From Brachionus manjavacas (taxonomy: Eukaryota; Rotifera; Eurotatoria; Ploima; Brachionidae): a stretch of 64,000 nt of DNA. The position numbers were made by a program, and so were the translations under genes. Of this stretch, positions 20,899-30,022 are shown in pieces. Position 1 is the first letter of the stretch. Each line of letters opens with the position of its first letter. The notes below the pieces were generated by a model. It worked only from the letters and a program-made list of their open reading frames with translations, ran no database searches and had not been told where the DNA came from. The stretch is taken from NCBI GenBank assembly GCA_019054805.1, contig JAHQIY010000002.1:8742001-8806000 (forward strand). Direction: 5' to 3'.

Positions 20899-21459
20899 CT
20901 GTTCTTTTAATCATTTTGTACTGAATTTCACACAACCAAACTTAATATTTTGCGAACAATATTTTGTTCTTGGGTTTGTGAACTATAAGTTCGCATAATT
21001 TTTTTGCTCACGAGGAGTGAACAGTAAAAATATATTTTTTAAAAATAACAAGTCTTCACTTGTTTAAAAAAATTTAAGAAACCAACACATAATTTTTTTT
21101 ATATTTTATAAAAATTTTTTTATTTTTTTTAGGCCATCATTTAATGGACTGACAAAAAAATTCCTATTTTACTGACAAAAAAAGACTAAATTTACTGACA
21201 AAAAAACTAAACTAGGTGACAAACAAACTACTTCACTGATAATTAAACTAACTGACTGACAGATAAACTAATTGACCGACAAATTAAATATTTTCGGGAT
21301 GACAGATTAACCAAAAAAATGGTGACTAATTTAATTAATGACTAATGACTAATAAACACTAAACTAGGTGACAAACAAACTACTTCACTGATAATTAAAC
21401 TAATTGAGTGACAATTAATAGGTGACAAAAATTTAAAAGTGATACAATTTTAATTGATA

Positions 21460-21787
21460 TTTTACTATTGACAACCTTTTTTTACTACTTTTTTATTTAA
21501 TTTACTACGTGTAATATTTGCTACGATTTTTTATTAAATTTGCTACTAGTTTAATTATTTTTGCTACTGGATTAAATAGTAGCCTTTAATAAATGTCATG
21601 TGTTTTTTTTTCTTTAATATTCTTTTATGCACTAACAATATGTTTTTTAAACTTTATATAGAAAATTTTGTAATAAACAAATTCGACTTTATTATATGAT
21701 ATACAAAAACAGTGGATAAGAAGATATTTTGAACTAAAGACAAAGAATGATTAAATTATCAACATGTTGAAAAGCTTATTTTTAACC
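21460..21787. other. AT-rich linker between long repeat and piggyBac element
   Basis: Short TTTGCTAC / TTTACTAC motifs recur (about 21475-21565), forming a weak array. No gene seen. Confidence 0.35.
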
Positions 21788-22198
21788 CTTTAACTACCAA
21801 TGTACAAAAATTGCAACACACGATAAAAACAGACCTAAATTCATTAAATAAAGTTATAAAAATACTTAATTTTTTTTTTCCAAATAAAAAAAATTATTTA
21901 AGTTAAGCTACTTTGAACTTGCAAAAGTAAGTTAAAATTTATTATTAAATTTTTTCAAATTCTTTCTTAGGCTAATTAATTAACTGTTACTTGTAAACAG
22001 CAAAAAAAAATTTTTTTAATCACTTATAAGTATGATGAATAATAAATTAAAAAAAAAAGAGACTTGGTTTTTAAAATTGTCTTTTTTTTTTTAATTTTTA
22101 ATGTTGTATTAAAAATGCAACCTTGGTTTTTTATTGATTATTTTAAAATTTTTATTTCTTTTCTAAATTTTTAGTTAAAATTTTTTTTTTACTCAGAA

Positions 22199-22594
22199 AT
22201 GTATAAAAATGTTCTTAGAAAACGAAAAGCACCAATTATCACTGATTTCCCAGACTATGGATCATATATCGAAAACCAATCGGAAGATGAATCGCAGCAA
22301 TCAGATATTGTTGAATCAGAATCCAGTTATGACGATTCTTATAATAGTACCTCTTCAAATAGTGATACTGAACCTGAAAATGATTGTAAAGGTAAAGAAA
22401 GGAAAAAGAAAATAAAAGAGCCTAAGAAAAATAAACAAAGAAAAATAAACTACGCTGACTTAGATTCTCCATTTATTACTCCGGTTGATTCAAAATTTTT
22501 AGGCGAAATACCGGATTATTCACAATACACAACTCAAAATGATTTACCAATAGAATACTTTAAAATTTTTTTCACAGATGGCATGATTTTCTAG
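22199..22594 (+). pseudogene. piggyBac transposase N-terminal part
   Basis: 131 codons from ATG to TAG. A basic start, then an acidic Ser/Glu/Asp-rich stretch (about residues 28-63), a Lys-rich block (KGKERKKKIKEPKKNK) that may be a nuclear localisation signal, and DLPIEYFKIFFTDGMI. That last segment matches the start of the piggyBac DDE domain (PxxYFxLFFxDxxI). The frame ends where the internal deletion begins. Confidence 0.8.
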
Positions 22595-22649
22595 AATTAG
22601 TGAAGATATAAGGCATAATAACATAGGCCACTGGATCATATCAGCAGAT

Positions 22650-22770
22650 AAATGAAATCGATGTAAATTGCTTTAGAGTACAACTCAATATAAATGTTCA
22701 AAATGTGAAGTTATGCTTTGCTTTTCATCCGAACGAAACTGTTTCTATAAATTTCATAACGAATAACTAT
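22650..22770 (+). pseudogene. piggyBac transposase C-terminal cysteine-rich finger
   Basis: One frame reads NRCKLL-stop-STTQYKCSKCEVMLCF and ERNCFYKFHNE then stop. The C-x2-C...C-x2-C...C...H pattern with YKCSKCxVxLC is the Cys-rich domain at the end of piggyBac transposases, which binds the terminal repeats. Two in-frame stops (near 22656 and 22674) show decay. Confidence 0.75.
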
Positions 22771-23231
22771 ATATTTTTTATAATTAGATATATAAAAAAC
22801 CTTAATGATATAAAAATTCGAAAAAATTTCTTTAAAATTTGATCAATTGAAATAATTTTATTTAATGGGTTTTAAACCAATTTTGCAATTTCGCAACAAT
22901 TTTTTTTCCATTGAAAAAAAAAATTTTTTTTATTTTTTTACCTAAAACTTATTTTCATATTAAATCAAAATTACAGTGTAATTTTGAAATTTTTTTGACA
23001 AGTTCTAGAGGGTTTGGTAGTCAAAGGGTTAATTAATTTTGCATCAACCCTTTTAAGTATCGAAGAAAAGCCTTTAAAAAAACCTTAAAAATATTCAGAT
23101 AATATTTTGAATTATTCAGACAGTTTATACTAAAGTTGTTTTTATGGTTTGGATAAATTAAATTGTCGTGGCAACCTCCAGCAGAAAATTAGAACAAAAA
23201 AATAAAGAGACAAAACTAAATAGTTTAAAAA

Positions 23232-24563
23232 ATGAAATTTTTGAAAAGAATTTTAAAAAAATTAGGAAAAAAATGTTTATTCAAAAAGCACTTTTTATTT
23301 TTTATGCTGTCTCTAATGATTTTAACAGTTTATTTTTTAATGTTTCGAAAAAATAGAATCAAACTTGTGTTTAAAGATTTTCCGGACATCATTTTAAATA
23401 AGAACAATGAGCCAACAGACTGTGCTTGGTTCAATTCTGGAATAGATAATTTTAATGTTACCATAAACGGTTCAGTTTATCCTAAATCACTTCCTTTATT
23501 TGACAACAAAAAAATAAATTATTCCTGTCTACAAAAATCACACAGTATCAAAACAATTCTTTTATGGACCACATTTTTTGGTGAAAAAGACTTCGGTCTA
23601 GGTCTGGGACTTGATCCTTTCGTTAAATTTGGCTGTCCTGTCACAAAATGTTCACTCACAAATGACAAGCAAAAGCTGGCCGAAGCAGACTTAGTAGTTG
23701 TGCACATGAGAGAGGAAGAAATCATTTTTCCAAGATATAGGCGCCCATGGGACCAGAGATGGGTTTTTACACTTTATGAGTCGCCAGTCTATTCATTTAA
23801 CTTTGATGATTTTGATGATTTTTTTAATTTAACATCTACTTATCGCATTGATTCGGATTTTCCAAATTTCTATGATTTGACAAGTTCTATGAAGTGGAAA
23901 AAAAATGAAGATTTTGAAGAAAGAAGAGATTTTTATGCGGAAAAAAATAAATTTGCCGTAGCAATAATAAGTAATTGCCGTGGAAAGAGTCAAAGATTGG
24001 AATACATTAGAGAGTTGAGAAATTATATTCAATTTGACATCTTTGGCAAATGCGGCCAACCATGTCCTGGCGAGTGTAAAAAATACCCTGCCAAAGAGTA
24101 CAAATTTTATTTTGCATTTGAGAATTCAATTTGTAAAGATTACATCACAGAGAAATTTTTCGAAATTCTTCAATTCGACATTGTTCCAGTGGTTCTTGGT
24201 GGTGGAGATTATGAACATCACGTGAGCATTAAATAAAACTAATTATTTACCAATTTTATAGAAATTTTAATTTAGATTCCAAAATCTGGCTTCATAGATG
24301 CCATGGATTTTAAGAACCCTAGGCATTTAGCAGATTATCTTCTTTTTGTGAATAAAAATTCTCAGCTTTACAATTCTTTCTTTGCTTGGAAAAAATATGT
24401 CGTTTTCAATCAAAAATTTCCCAAATTTGCTTCTATTTGTAACATGTGCATCAAACTACATATGGAAAGATTTACTGGAATAAAGAAAAAAAGTTATGAT
24501 AGCGTTGAAAAATACTGGAATGAAAATACTTGTAGAAGTGATTTTTTTCTTTCGAAACCGTAG
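23232..24563 (+). CDS. GT10 alpha-1,3/4-fucosyltransferase, 2 exons
   Basis: Exon 1 is 23232-24221, exon 2 is 24276-24563, with a 54-bp phase-0 GT..AG intron (24222-24275). The joined protein is 425 residues. An in-frame TAA directly precedes the ATG. Residues about 19-39 are hydrophobic, giving a type II Golgi anchor. The N-terminal GT10 domain shows ADLVVVHMR, QRWVFTLYESPVYSF and FNLTSTYRIDSDF. The C-terminal GDP-fucose-binding domain shows FAVAIISNCRGKSQRLEYI, YKFYFAFENSICKDYITEK and VPVVLGGGDYE, then after the intron IPKSGFIDAMDF and HLADYLLFV. These are the family's hallmark motifs and the length is normal (about 350-450). Several N-glycosylation sequons (NVT, NGS, NLT) are present. Enzymes of this family move fucose from GDP-fucose to GlcNAc on N-glycans or Lewis-type structures. 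No fault is visible; it is probably active. Confidence 0.93.
24222..24275 (+). other. 54-bp intron of the GT10 fucosyltransferase gene
   Basis: Donor CATCAC|GTGAGC, acceptor TTTTAATTTAG|ATTCC. Splicing joins GGGDYEHH to IPKSGFIDAMDF, as the family requires. Confidence 0.88.
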
Positions 24564-25064
24564 TTGAATCATAATTGATCTGTGTTTTGTATTCTATAAA
24601 TTGAAATAATTTTATATTAAAAATTTTTGATGATTTTTTACAATTGGATTTTAATTTTTTTCAAATTAATTAGTCTATTTTTATTGTTTTTGCTTTGATT
24701 CAATAAAAAAATTATTGATTATTAAATTAGTTGTAAATTCAAAAAAAAATTATAAAAAAGTATAAAAAGTTATTATTATTAAAGTATTTTTGTTTTAATT
24801 TTTCTAGCACTTTATCTGGAGATGAAATTAAAATTAGCAACGATTTTAAAGGCTTGAAGCCCGTACAACCGAATGATTTGTGTGTTAGTCATACATTAAT
24901 AATAAAAATAATTTGTCCCTTTTTCCATTTTCTTAGGGGATAATAGAGTAGGTGCTTATCTTCTTTTCCAGAATCTTTTTTCATTGAGTTTCATCATTAA
25001 AGTTGGTTTAATTTAATATTTCATATGATAGTCTTAAATATTCTATACATCACGCCATTTATTA
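24564..25064. other. Intergenic, no gene seen
   Basis: AATAAAAAAATT near 24701 may serve as a poly-A signal for the fucosyltransferase gene. Nothing else recognised. Confidence 0.35.
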
Positions 25065-25365
25065 CTTTGCTTCCATTTCCGGTCGATTTTCTAATGCGTT
25101 CTTCAAACTTACTAATGTAACAATTTACTTGAAGTGCAACTGAGGATTTATATCATTTGTCTGACAGCTTATCAAATTGATCCCTGGAATGCTCACAATG
25201 ATCATATCTTCCTCGCCTTTTTATCTTTAATGCTCAAAAAACATTTTTTTCAATTTCGAATAAACATTCGCTTGATTTCATTATCCATCTTGCTATTTAT
25301 TTATTACTATTCTAGTTTAAGGTTCTTTTATGTTACCTCAAACTTAACGATGTTACGATGTAATT

Positions 25366-25671
25366 ATGCTAGATTTTGCGAAAGCATTTGATACTGTTCC
25401 GCACAGACGACTAATAGCTAAATTGAAAGCGTATGGCTTTGATAGTCTGACACTAAAATGGATTGAAGCTCTCTTGAAAAATAGAAGACAACGAGTTCTT
25501 CAGGGTGAAATTTTGTCGGATTGGGTTGAGATTTTTAGCGGTGTACCACAAGGGTCAGTGATTGGTTCACTACTGTTCGTTTTGTATATCAATTATCTAC
25601 CAAAAGGAATAGAGAATGTTGTCAAAATGTATGCAGATGATACAAAAATATTCTCGCAAACGGTATCATAA
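25366..25671 (+). pseudogene. CR1-type RT fragment inside repeat B, copy 1
   Basis: The frame holds motif A (DFAKAFDTVPHRRLIAKL), motif B (SGVPQGSVIGSLLFVLY) and the YADD box (KMYADDTKIFSQ). Copy 2 has the standard GPLLF at motif B where this copy has GSLLF. No other RT part is present, so it is a captured fragment and not a working enzyme. Confidence 0.85.
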
Positions 25672-25707
25672 ATAAGCGCAGTGATACTAACGTAATTGCT
25701 CGATTTT

Positions 25708-25885
25708 AGTGACATGTCACTATAGTTGGGTATTCGGCTATAGTGACATGTCACTATTTATCGAACACTGGTTTTCATTTTGACCTTTTTCGACTAATGC
25801 GACATGTCACTATAGTCGAAAAAGCCCTAAAAATGACGATTTTTACAAAATTTAGTGTCTAAGTTAGTGACATGTTACTATGGTC
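25708..25885. repeat. Cluster of AGTGACATGTCACT palindromes (copy 1)
   Basis: Perfect 14-bp palindromes at 25708-25721 and 25742-25755, a shorter GACATGTCACT at 25801-25811 and a degenerate one near 25867-25880. The third sits inside a further stem of TTTTTCGACTA and TAGTCGAAAAA. The spacing is 34-66 bp. Confidence 0.8.
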
Positions 25886-26171
25886 AAAAAAATTTTACAT
25901 ATCGTTTTAAAATTGTAAATTATGATTAAAAAAGTTTTGTTTTGATAGATTTGTTTATATTTAATACATTTAACAACATATGGCAAGTTTTTTTTCCTAT
26001 TTTTTGAAATTTTGAATTTACGTTATTTAATTAAAACTCAATACTTAAGCATGTTAAATCTTGAAATATTTCTAAAATATTTAGAATATTTATAATATAT
26101 AATATTTTAAATTTTTAATATATTTAAAATAGCTGTATGTTATTATATTAAACATAAATATACAATTTCAA

Positions 26172-26502
26172 AATTTCAAAATTACTAAAATTCAGAAAAA
26201 TAAGAAGATTTTCACTCGCAAAAAAAAAAACTTAAATTATAAAATACTTTAAAATAGACTGAAACAGTGAATTTCTTATAAATTCTTCCTTTACAGTAAA
26301 CGACTTAGCTTTTACAACCATCTTTAACACTTAACATTCTGGCTTACCAAAATCAACATAATTGATACCAAAATTTATTTTTTATTTTAGAAATCAATAT
26401 ATAATAGTTAAGCCATTTCTATTTAGTTTAGAAATTTATACCAATTTTTATTTTTTTATTATTTTATTATTTGGACTTTAATTGATTTAAAAATTTTTAA
26501 AC
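26172..26502. other. AT-rich linker, nothing recognised
   Basis: Lies between repeat B and a SINE-like copy. No gene or structured repeat seen. Confidence 0.35.
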
Positions 26503-26590
26503 ATGAGGGCTGAAAAGGGGGTTTTTTGCCACTTGAAACTGCCCAGGAGTCCTACTCCAGAAATATTTTTCAAATAAAAAATAAATTACT
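26503..26590 (+). mobile_element. SINE-like short repeat, plus orientation
   Basis: Reads ATGAGGGCTGAAAAGGGGG...CCCAGGAGTCCTACTCCAGAAAT and ends ATTTTTCAAATAAAAAATAAA. It aligns with the reverse complement of 53983-54075 and shares the start block GAGGGCTGAAAAG with the reverse complement of 46042-46134. Confidence 0.6.
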
Positions 26591-26814
26591 ACCAATGTAG
26601 CACAGACCGAGTATTTGAATAATAAGTTGAGTATTTAGGAAAATACTCTTTTTAAAAAAAGTAAGAAAAAACAAATAATCTCCAAATTTCAAATTTATTC
26701 AAATAAAAAACATTTGTTATTTAGATAAAAAATATTTTTTTTATTCAAAAAACAAATATTAAACCAAAAATATAAAAAAAAATTTTAATTTACAAAAACG
26801 AAATTATTTTATTA

Positions 26815-26860
26815 TATTAATCGACGCGTTTCGACCAAAATTGCCTTCTTCAGGATCTAA
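26815..26860 (-). ncRNA. Candidate minimal hammerhead ribozyme of the Penelope-like element
   Basis: On the minus strand the conserved cores occur in order: CTGAAGA (26853-26847), GAAA (26832-26829) and the cleavage triplet GTC (26825-26823). Stem I can form between GATC just before the first core and GATT just after GTC. Stem II would be GGC/GTC around AATTTTG, with one bulged A. Stem III is the palindrome ACGCGT, too short for a monomer but able to pair between two copies. Hammerheads are known in Penelope-like terminal repeats, some with such short stem III. The bulged A and one G-T pair leave activity uncertain. Confidence 0.5.
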
Positions 26861-27063
26861 AATGACTAGTATTTTAAGAAAAGTTAATTAATGAACCAAT
26901 AAAATAAAATAAATAAATAAAAAAATTTTTTGAAAATATAGAAAATTGAAATTTTTCAACATAGATTACATATTTTTTTAGAGTAATATTTAATAAGAAA
27001 TTAAAATATAATAAAAAAAGTTTTTCAATATTCTAAACTAATTTCAATATTTTATTTACATCA

Positions 27064-27500
27064 TTATAAAAAAGTCAAAGTTTTAATATTTTCTATTTTT
27101 GGTATTTTTACATTTATTATAGGTATATTTAAACTTAATAAAAAGTGTATCAAATCTGTTTCAGTCGATTTACGAATTAGATCATCATTTAGGTCTGATT
27201 TAAATATATTAAAAATAAAATCTTCTTTTTTGTGACCAATTATGTTAAATGAATCAATTATGTACAACTTCAGAACACTTGTCGTAATTGCTAAGTGATT
27301 TTCTCAAATCTTTATTAAATTTTCTTATTGAATATAAATGTTCCGATATTCTTTTTTTAGCACATCTAGAAGATTCTCCAATATAAAATATATTATATTT
27401 TCTGCACTTAATAAAATAAATAATCCCTATTGAATCGTAATTTGAATTAGTTAAAAATGGAATATAAAAATTTTTTATTGAATCAAAAAAGGTAAGTGGG
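27064..27500 (-). pseudogene. GIY-YIG endonuclease domain of the Penelope-like element
   Basis: The minus strand reads GIIYFIKCRKYNIFYIGESS, then KKRISEHLYSIRKF, and after a frameshift near 27260 NIIGHKKEDFIFNIF, STETDLIHFLLSLNIPIINVKIP. The YNxFYIGE core with R and H downstream and the late Glu (STETDLI) are the GIY-YIG pattern of Penelope-like endonucleases, and the spacer before it (DSIKNFYIPFLTNSNYDS) is also typical. The frameshift and stops make it non-functional. Confidence 0.85.
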
Positions 27501-30022
27501 CTTTTAATTTGTGGGGATTTTAATAGCCCAAATATATGTTGGTATGAAAATGGAGAATGGAGTGTTGGTCAAGGTGCTAGGAAGGAAGAACTTGAGTTGG
27601 TTAATGCAATCGAAGATTGTTTTCTAATGCAAAATGTAGACTGTCCAACTTTTCAGACAAACGAGTATGGCAATAAGTCTATTTTGGACCTGATTTTAAC
27701 CGAGATATTGCGAGAGTAGCAAATTTGAGTACTGGCCCAGGTTTAAGTAATCTGGAGCGTTTCCATTTAAGCATAGCATGGAGTTATTATTATTTAAATG
27801 AAGATGATGATGGAGAAGTTTTGTTTCACAGTGTCTTGTTTAATTACCGAAGAGGAAATTATTTTTTAATTTCTAAGTTTTTCAAAAGTATTGACTGGAT
27901 TAGAAGTTTTAAGAACTTGAGTGTTAATGAAATGTACGAAGTTTTTCTCAGATTATATCAGTGTGCTTGTAAGGTGTACGTACCGAAACGAATTGCTGGT
28001 CAAAATCGTAAATAACAGCCGCCGTGGATGAATAATGGAATCAAGAAGTTAATTAAAGAAAAGTATTGCTTATGGAAGAAGCTAGTTGGCGGAAAAAGAA
28101 GTTTGAGGTGTAGTATTTTGGAAAGTTTACGGCGTGTTCGAAATCAAATTAAGCGTAAAATCAAGTCGGCAGTTAGTGACTTTGAGGCACGACTAGCAAA
28201 ACATGCCAAACAGCCAAAAATGATTTTTAAGTATTTTTATGAAAAGCTAAACGTAAAGCCAGCAATTCACTCAATTAAACGGTCCGATGGTTCAATCACC
28301 AGCAATCGTGATGAGATAGTCAGAATTTTTAATGAGTTTTTTCATTCGGTTTTCAATAACAACGTTGATGAACCACCGAATTTTCTACATAGAAGTGAAA
28401 AAGTATGCGAGTTCAACATAAACACGGACATCTCTCCGCTGATTGTTTTGAGACACTTGAAAGGCTTAAATGTATCCAAAAGCACAGGTTTCGATGGTGT
28501 TAATCCTTACTTCTTGAAGATGACTGCGGATACTATATGTGTTCCTTTATCACTATTAATGAAGAGTTCGTTGACAACAGGACAGGTCCCAGAGGTTTGG
28601 AAAAGAGCGTATGTGACTCCTTTTTTTAAGAAAGGTGATAGATGCAATGTTAACAACTACAGACCCGTGTCCATAACCTCAATAGTTTGTCGGATCACGG
28701 AAAGAATCATTCGGAAAGTCATAATTGATCATTTGACTCATAATAGATTGATCAGTATGTTTCAACACGGTTTTATGCCTAAGAGATCTTGTACCACAAA
28801 TCTCTTGGAGAGTTTTGACTTGATAACAACGGAGCTTTCTAAGGGCAATAACATCGACATTGTGTATACTGACTTTTCGAAGGCGTTTGATCGAGTAAAT
28901 CATCATAAACTCCTCAACAAGTTAAAACATTATGGTATCAGTGGTAATTTACACAGGTGGATTGAATCCTTTTTGATTGGTAGGAAGCAGCGTGTTGTTC
29001 TTGGTCATTCAACATCTGAGTGGCTAGAAGTTACGAGTGGAGTTCCACAGGGTTCAGTCCTCGGTCCATTACTTTTTGTGATTTTTATTAATGACCTTCC
29101 CGAAAGATTCAAGAGCATATGCTCACTTTACGCAGACGATTGTAAGATCTATTGCGTCTTCAATAAAACCAATGAAAACTTGATGAAACAGCAGCTTCAA
29201 GCGGATATTGACGAGCTAGTGAAATGGTGTAGGGAGTGGTCAATGGGCCTTAATATCGAAAAGTGTGAGATAATGCATATTGGCAAAAACAATCCGAAGA
29301 ACGAATTTTTTATTTCAAGCAGCAAAGGTGTTCAGAAGTTAGCAGTTGCAACGGAGCAAAGGGATTTGTGCGTAATGGTGACAAGTGATATGAAATGGAG
29401 TAAGCAGGTCAGCACGTCGGCTTCAAGAGCGAATAGAATCTTGGGGTTAGTCTTAAATGGCTTGAGTAATCGCAGTGAGAACGTTATTTTTAAGATGTAT
29501 AAGAGTCTGGTTCGGCCTCATTTAGAGTTTGCTGTTTCGACATGGAACCCATACCTAAAGAAGGACATTGATGCGCTTGAAAAGGATCAGAGAAGAGCAA
29601 CGTGTTCTATCTCAGGTTTATCGAATCTAGAGTATCCAGAACGACTAAGAAGGCTAAAACTTACAACACTTAAAACAAGAAGAAAGAGAGGTGATTTAAT
29701 ACAAATGTTTAAGTTGCTCAATAATTACGATCAAGTCAACTGGTATAAACAACCAGACAAGGTTTTTGGTGTAAATAAAACAAGAGGCAACAACTAAAGG
29801 TTAAGAAGAGAAATTGTCAAAAACTGTGCACCAAGATTCAACTTTTTCACCAACAGAATAGTCAATGATTGGAACCAGCTTGGAAACAAAGTTATAGAAT
29901 CAAAATCAACAAACATTTTTAAAACTAATTTAGACATACTTTTGAAAGACTAAATTATTGCTTATGGTCTGGATATAACCGGACTTAACGCGAAAGCGAA
30001 GCAATTAAAATTACTACTATTA
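27490..30022 (+). mobile_element. CR1-type LINE inserted in the Penelope-like element
   Basis: It starts within the endonuclease (ICGDFNSPNICWYENG), so it is 5'-truncated, and runs through the RT to a full C-terminus at about 29953. The 3' UTR ends GGACTTAACGCGAAAGCGAAG, holding a CGC-GAAA-GCG stem with a GNRA loop, then a short ATTACTACT-repeat tail up to about 30022. The Penelope-like reading resumes on both sides. Confidence 0.85.
27725..29953 (+). pseudogene. CR1-type LINE ORF2, RT largely intact, two in-frame stops
   Basis: The frame is constant from 27725 to 29953 except for TAA at 28013 and TAA at 29795. RT motifs are well kept: VNNYRPVSITSIV, ISMFQHGFMPKRSCTTNLL, motif A (YTDFSKAFDRVNHHKLL), motif B (SGVPQGSVLGPLLFVIFIND), the catalytic box (SLYADDCKIYC), and KSLVRPHLEFAVSTWNPYL. 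The C-terminus FFTNRIVNDWNQL...FKTNLDILL is the classic CR1 end. The endonuclease remnant upstream (27500-27710) keeps GDFN and LDLILTE, in another frame. It could be repaired by few changes, so the copy is fairly young. Confidence 0.88.

Larger units (their letters stand above)
16566..21459. repeat. Long dispersed repeat, copy 2, split by a LINE insertion
   Basis: Matches 6824-9666 from end to end. It lacks the 64-bp insert of copy 1 (empty site 17983-17995) and instead holds a 2.1-kb LINE between about 18175 and 20308. Differences between copies are rare single bases, T-run length changes and one 13-bp length difference in a FEATURE-like AT stretch near 20640 versus 8840. The duplication is therefore young relative to most elements here. 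Confidence 0.85.
21788..23028 (+). mobile_element. piggyBac element with intact ends and deleted core (1.24 kb)
   Basis: It is bounded by TTAA on both sides (21784-21787 and 23029-23032), the fixed piggyBac target. The ends are inverted: the left begins CCCTTTAACTACCAA and the right, reverse-complemented, begins CCCTTTGACTACCAA. Inside are the first 131 codons of a piggyBac-type transposase and its C-terminal Cys-rich finger, but the catalytic DDD core between them is gone. The element could only move if a full-length relative supplied transposase. Confidence 0.9.
25065..26171 (+). repeat. Chimeric repeat B, copy 1 (LINE RT fragment plus palindrome array)
   Basis: From CTTTGCTTCCATTTCCGGTC onward it matches 39968-41066 almost exactly. 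It holds a 101-codon CR1-type RT fragment, then a cluster of AGTGACATGTCACT palindromes, then AT-rich sequence. Copy 1 stops matching near 26171, where copy 2 goes on for another 375 bp. Confidence 0.85.
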
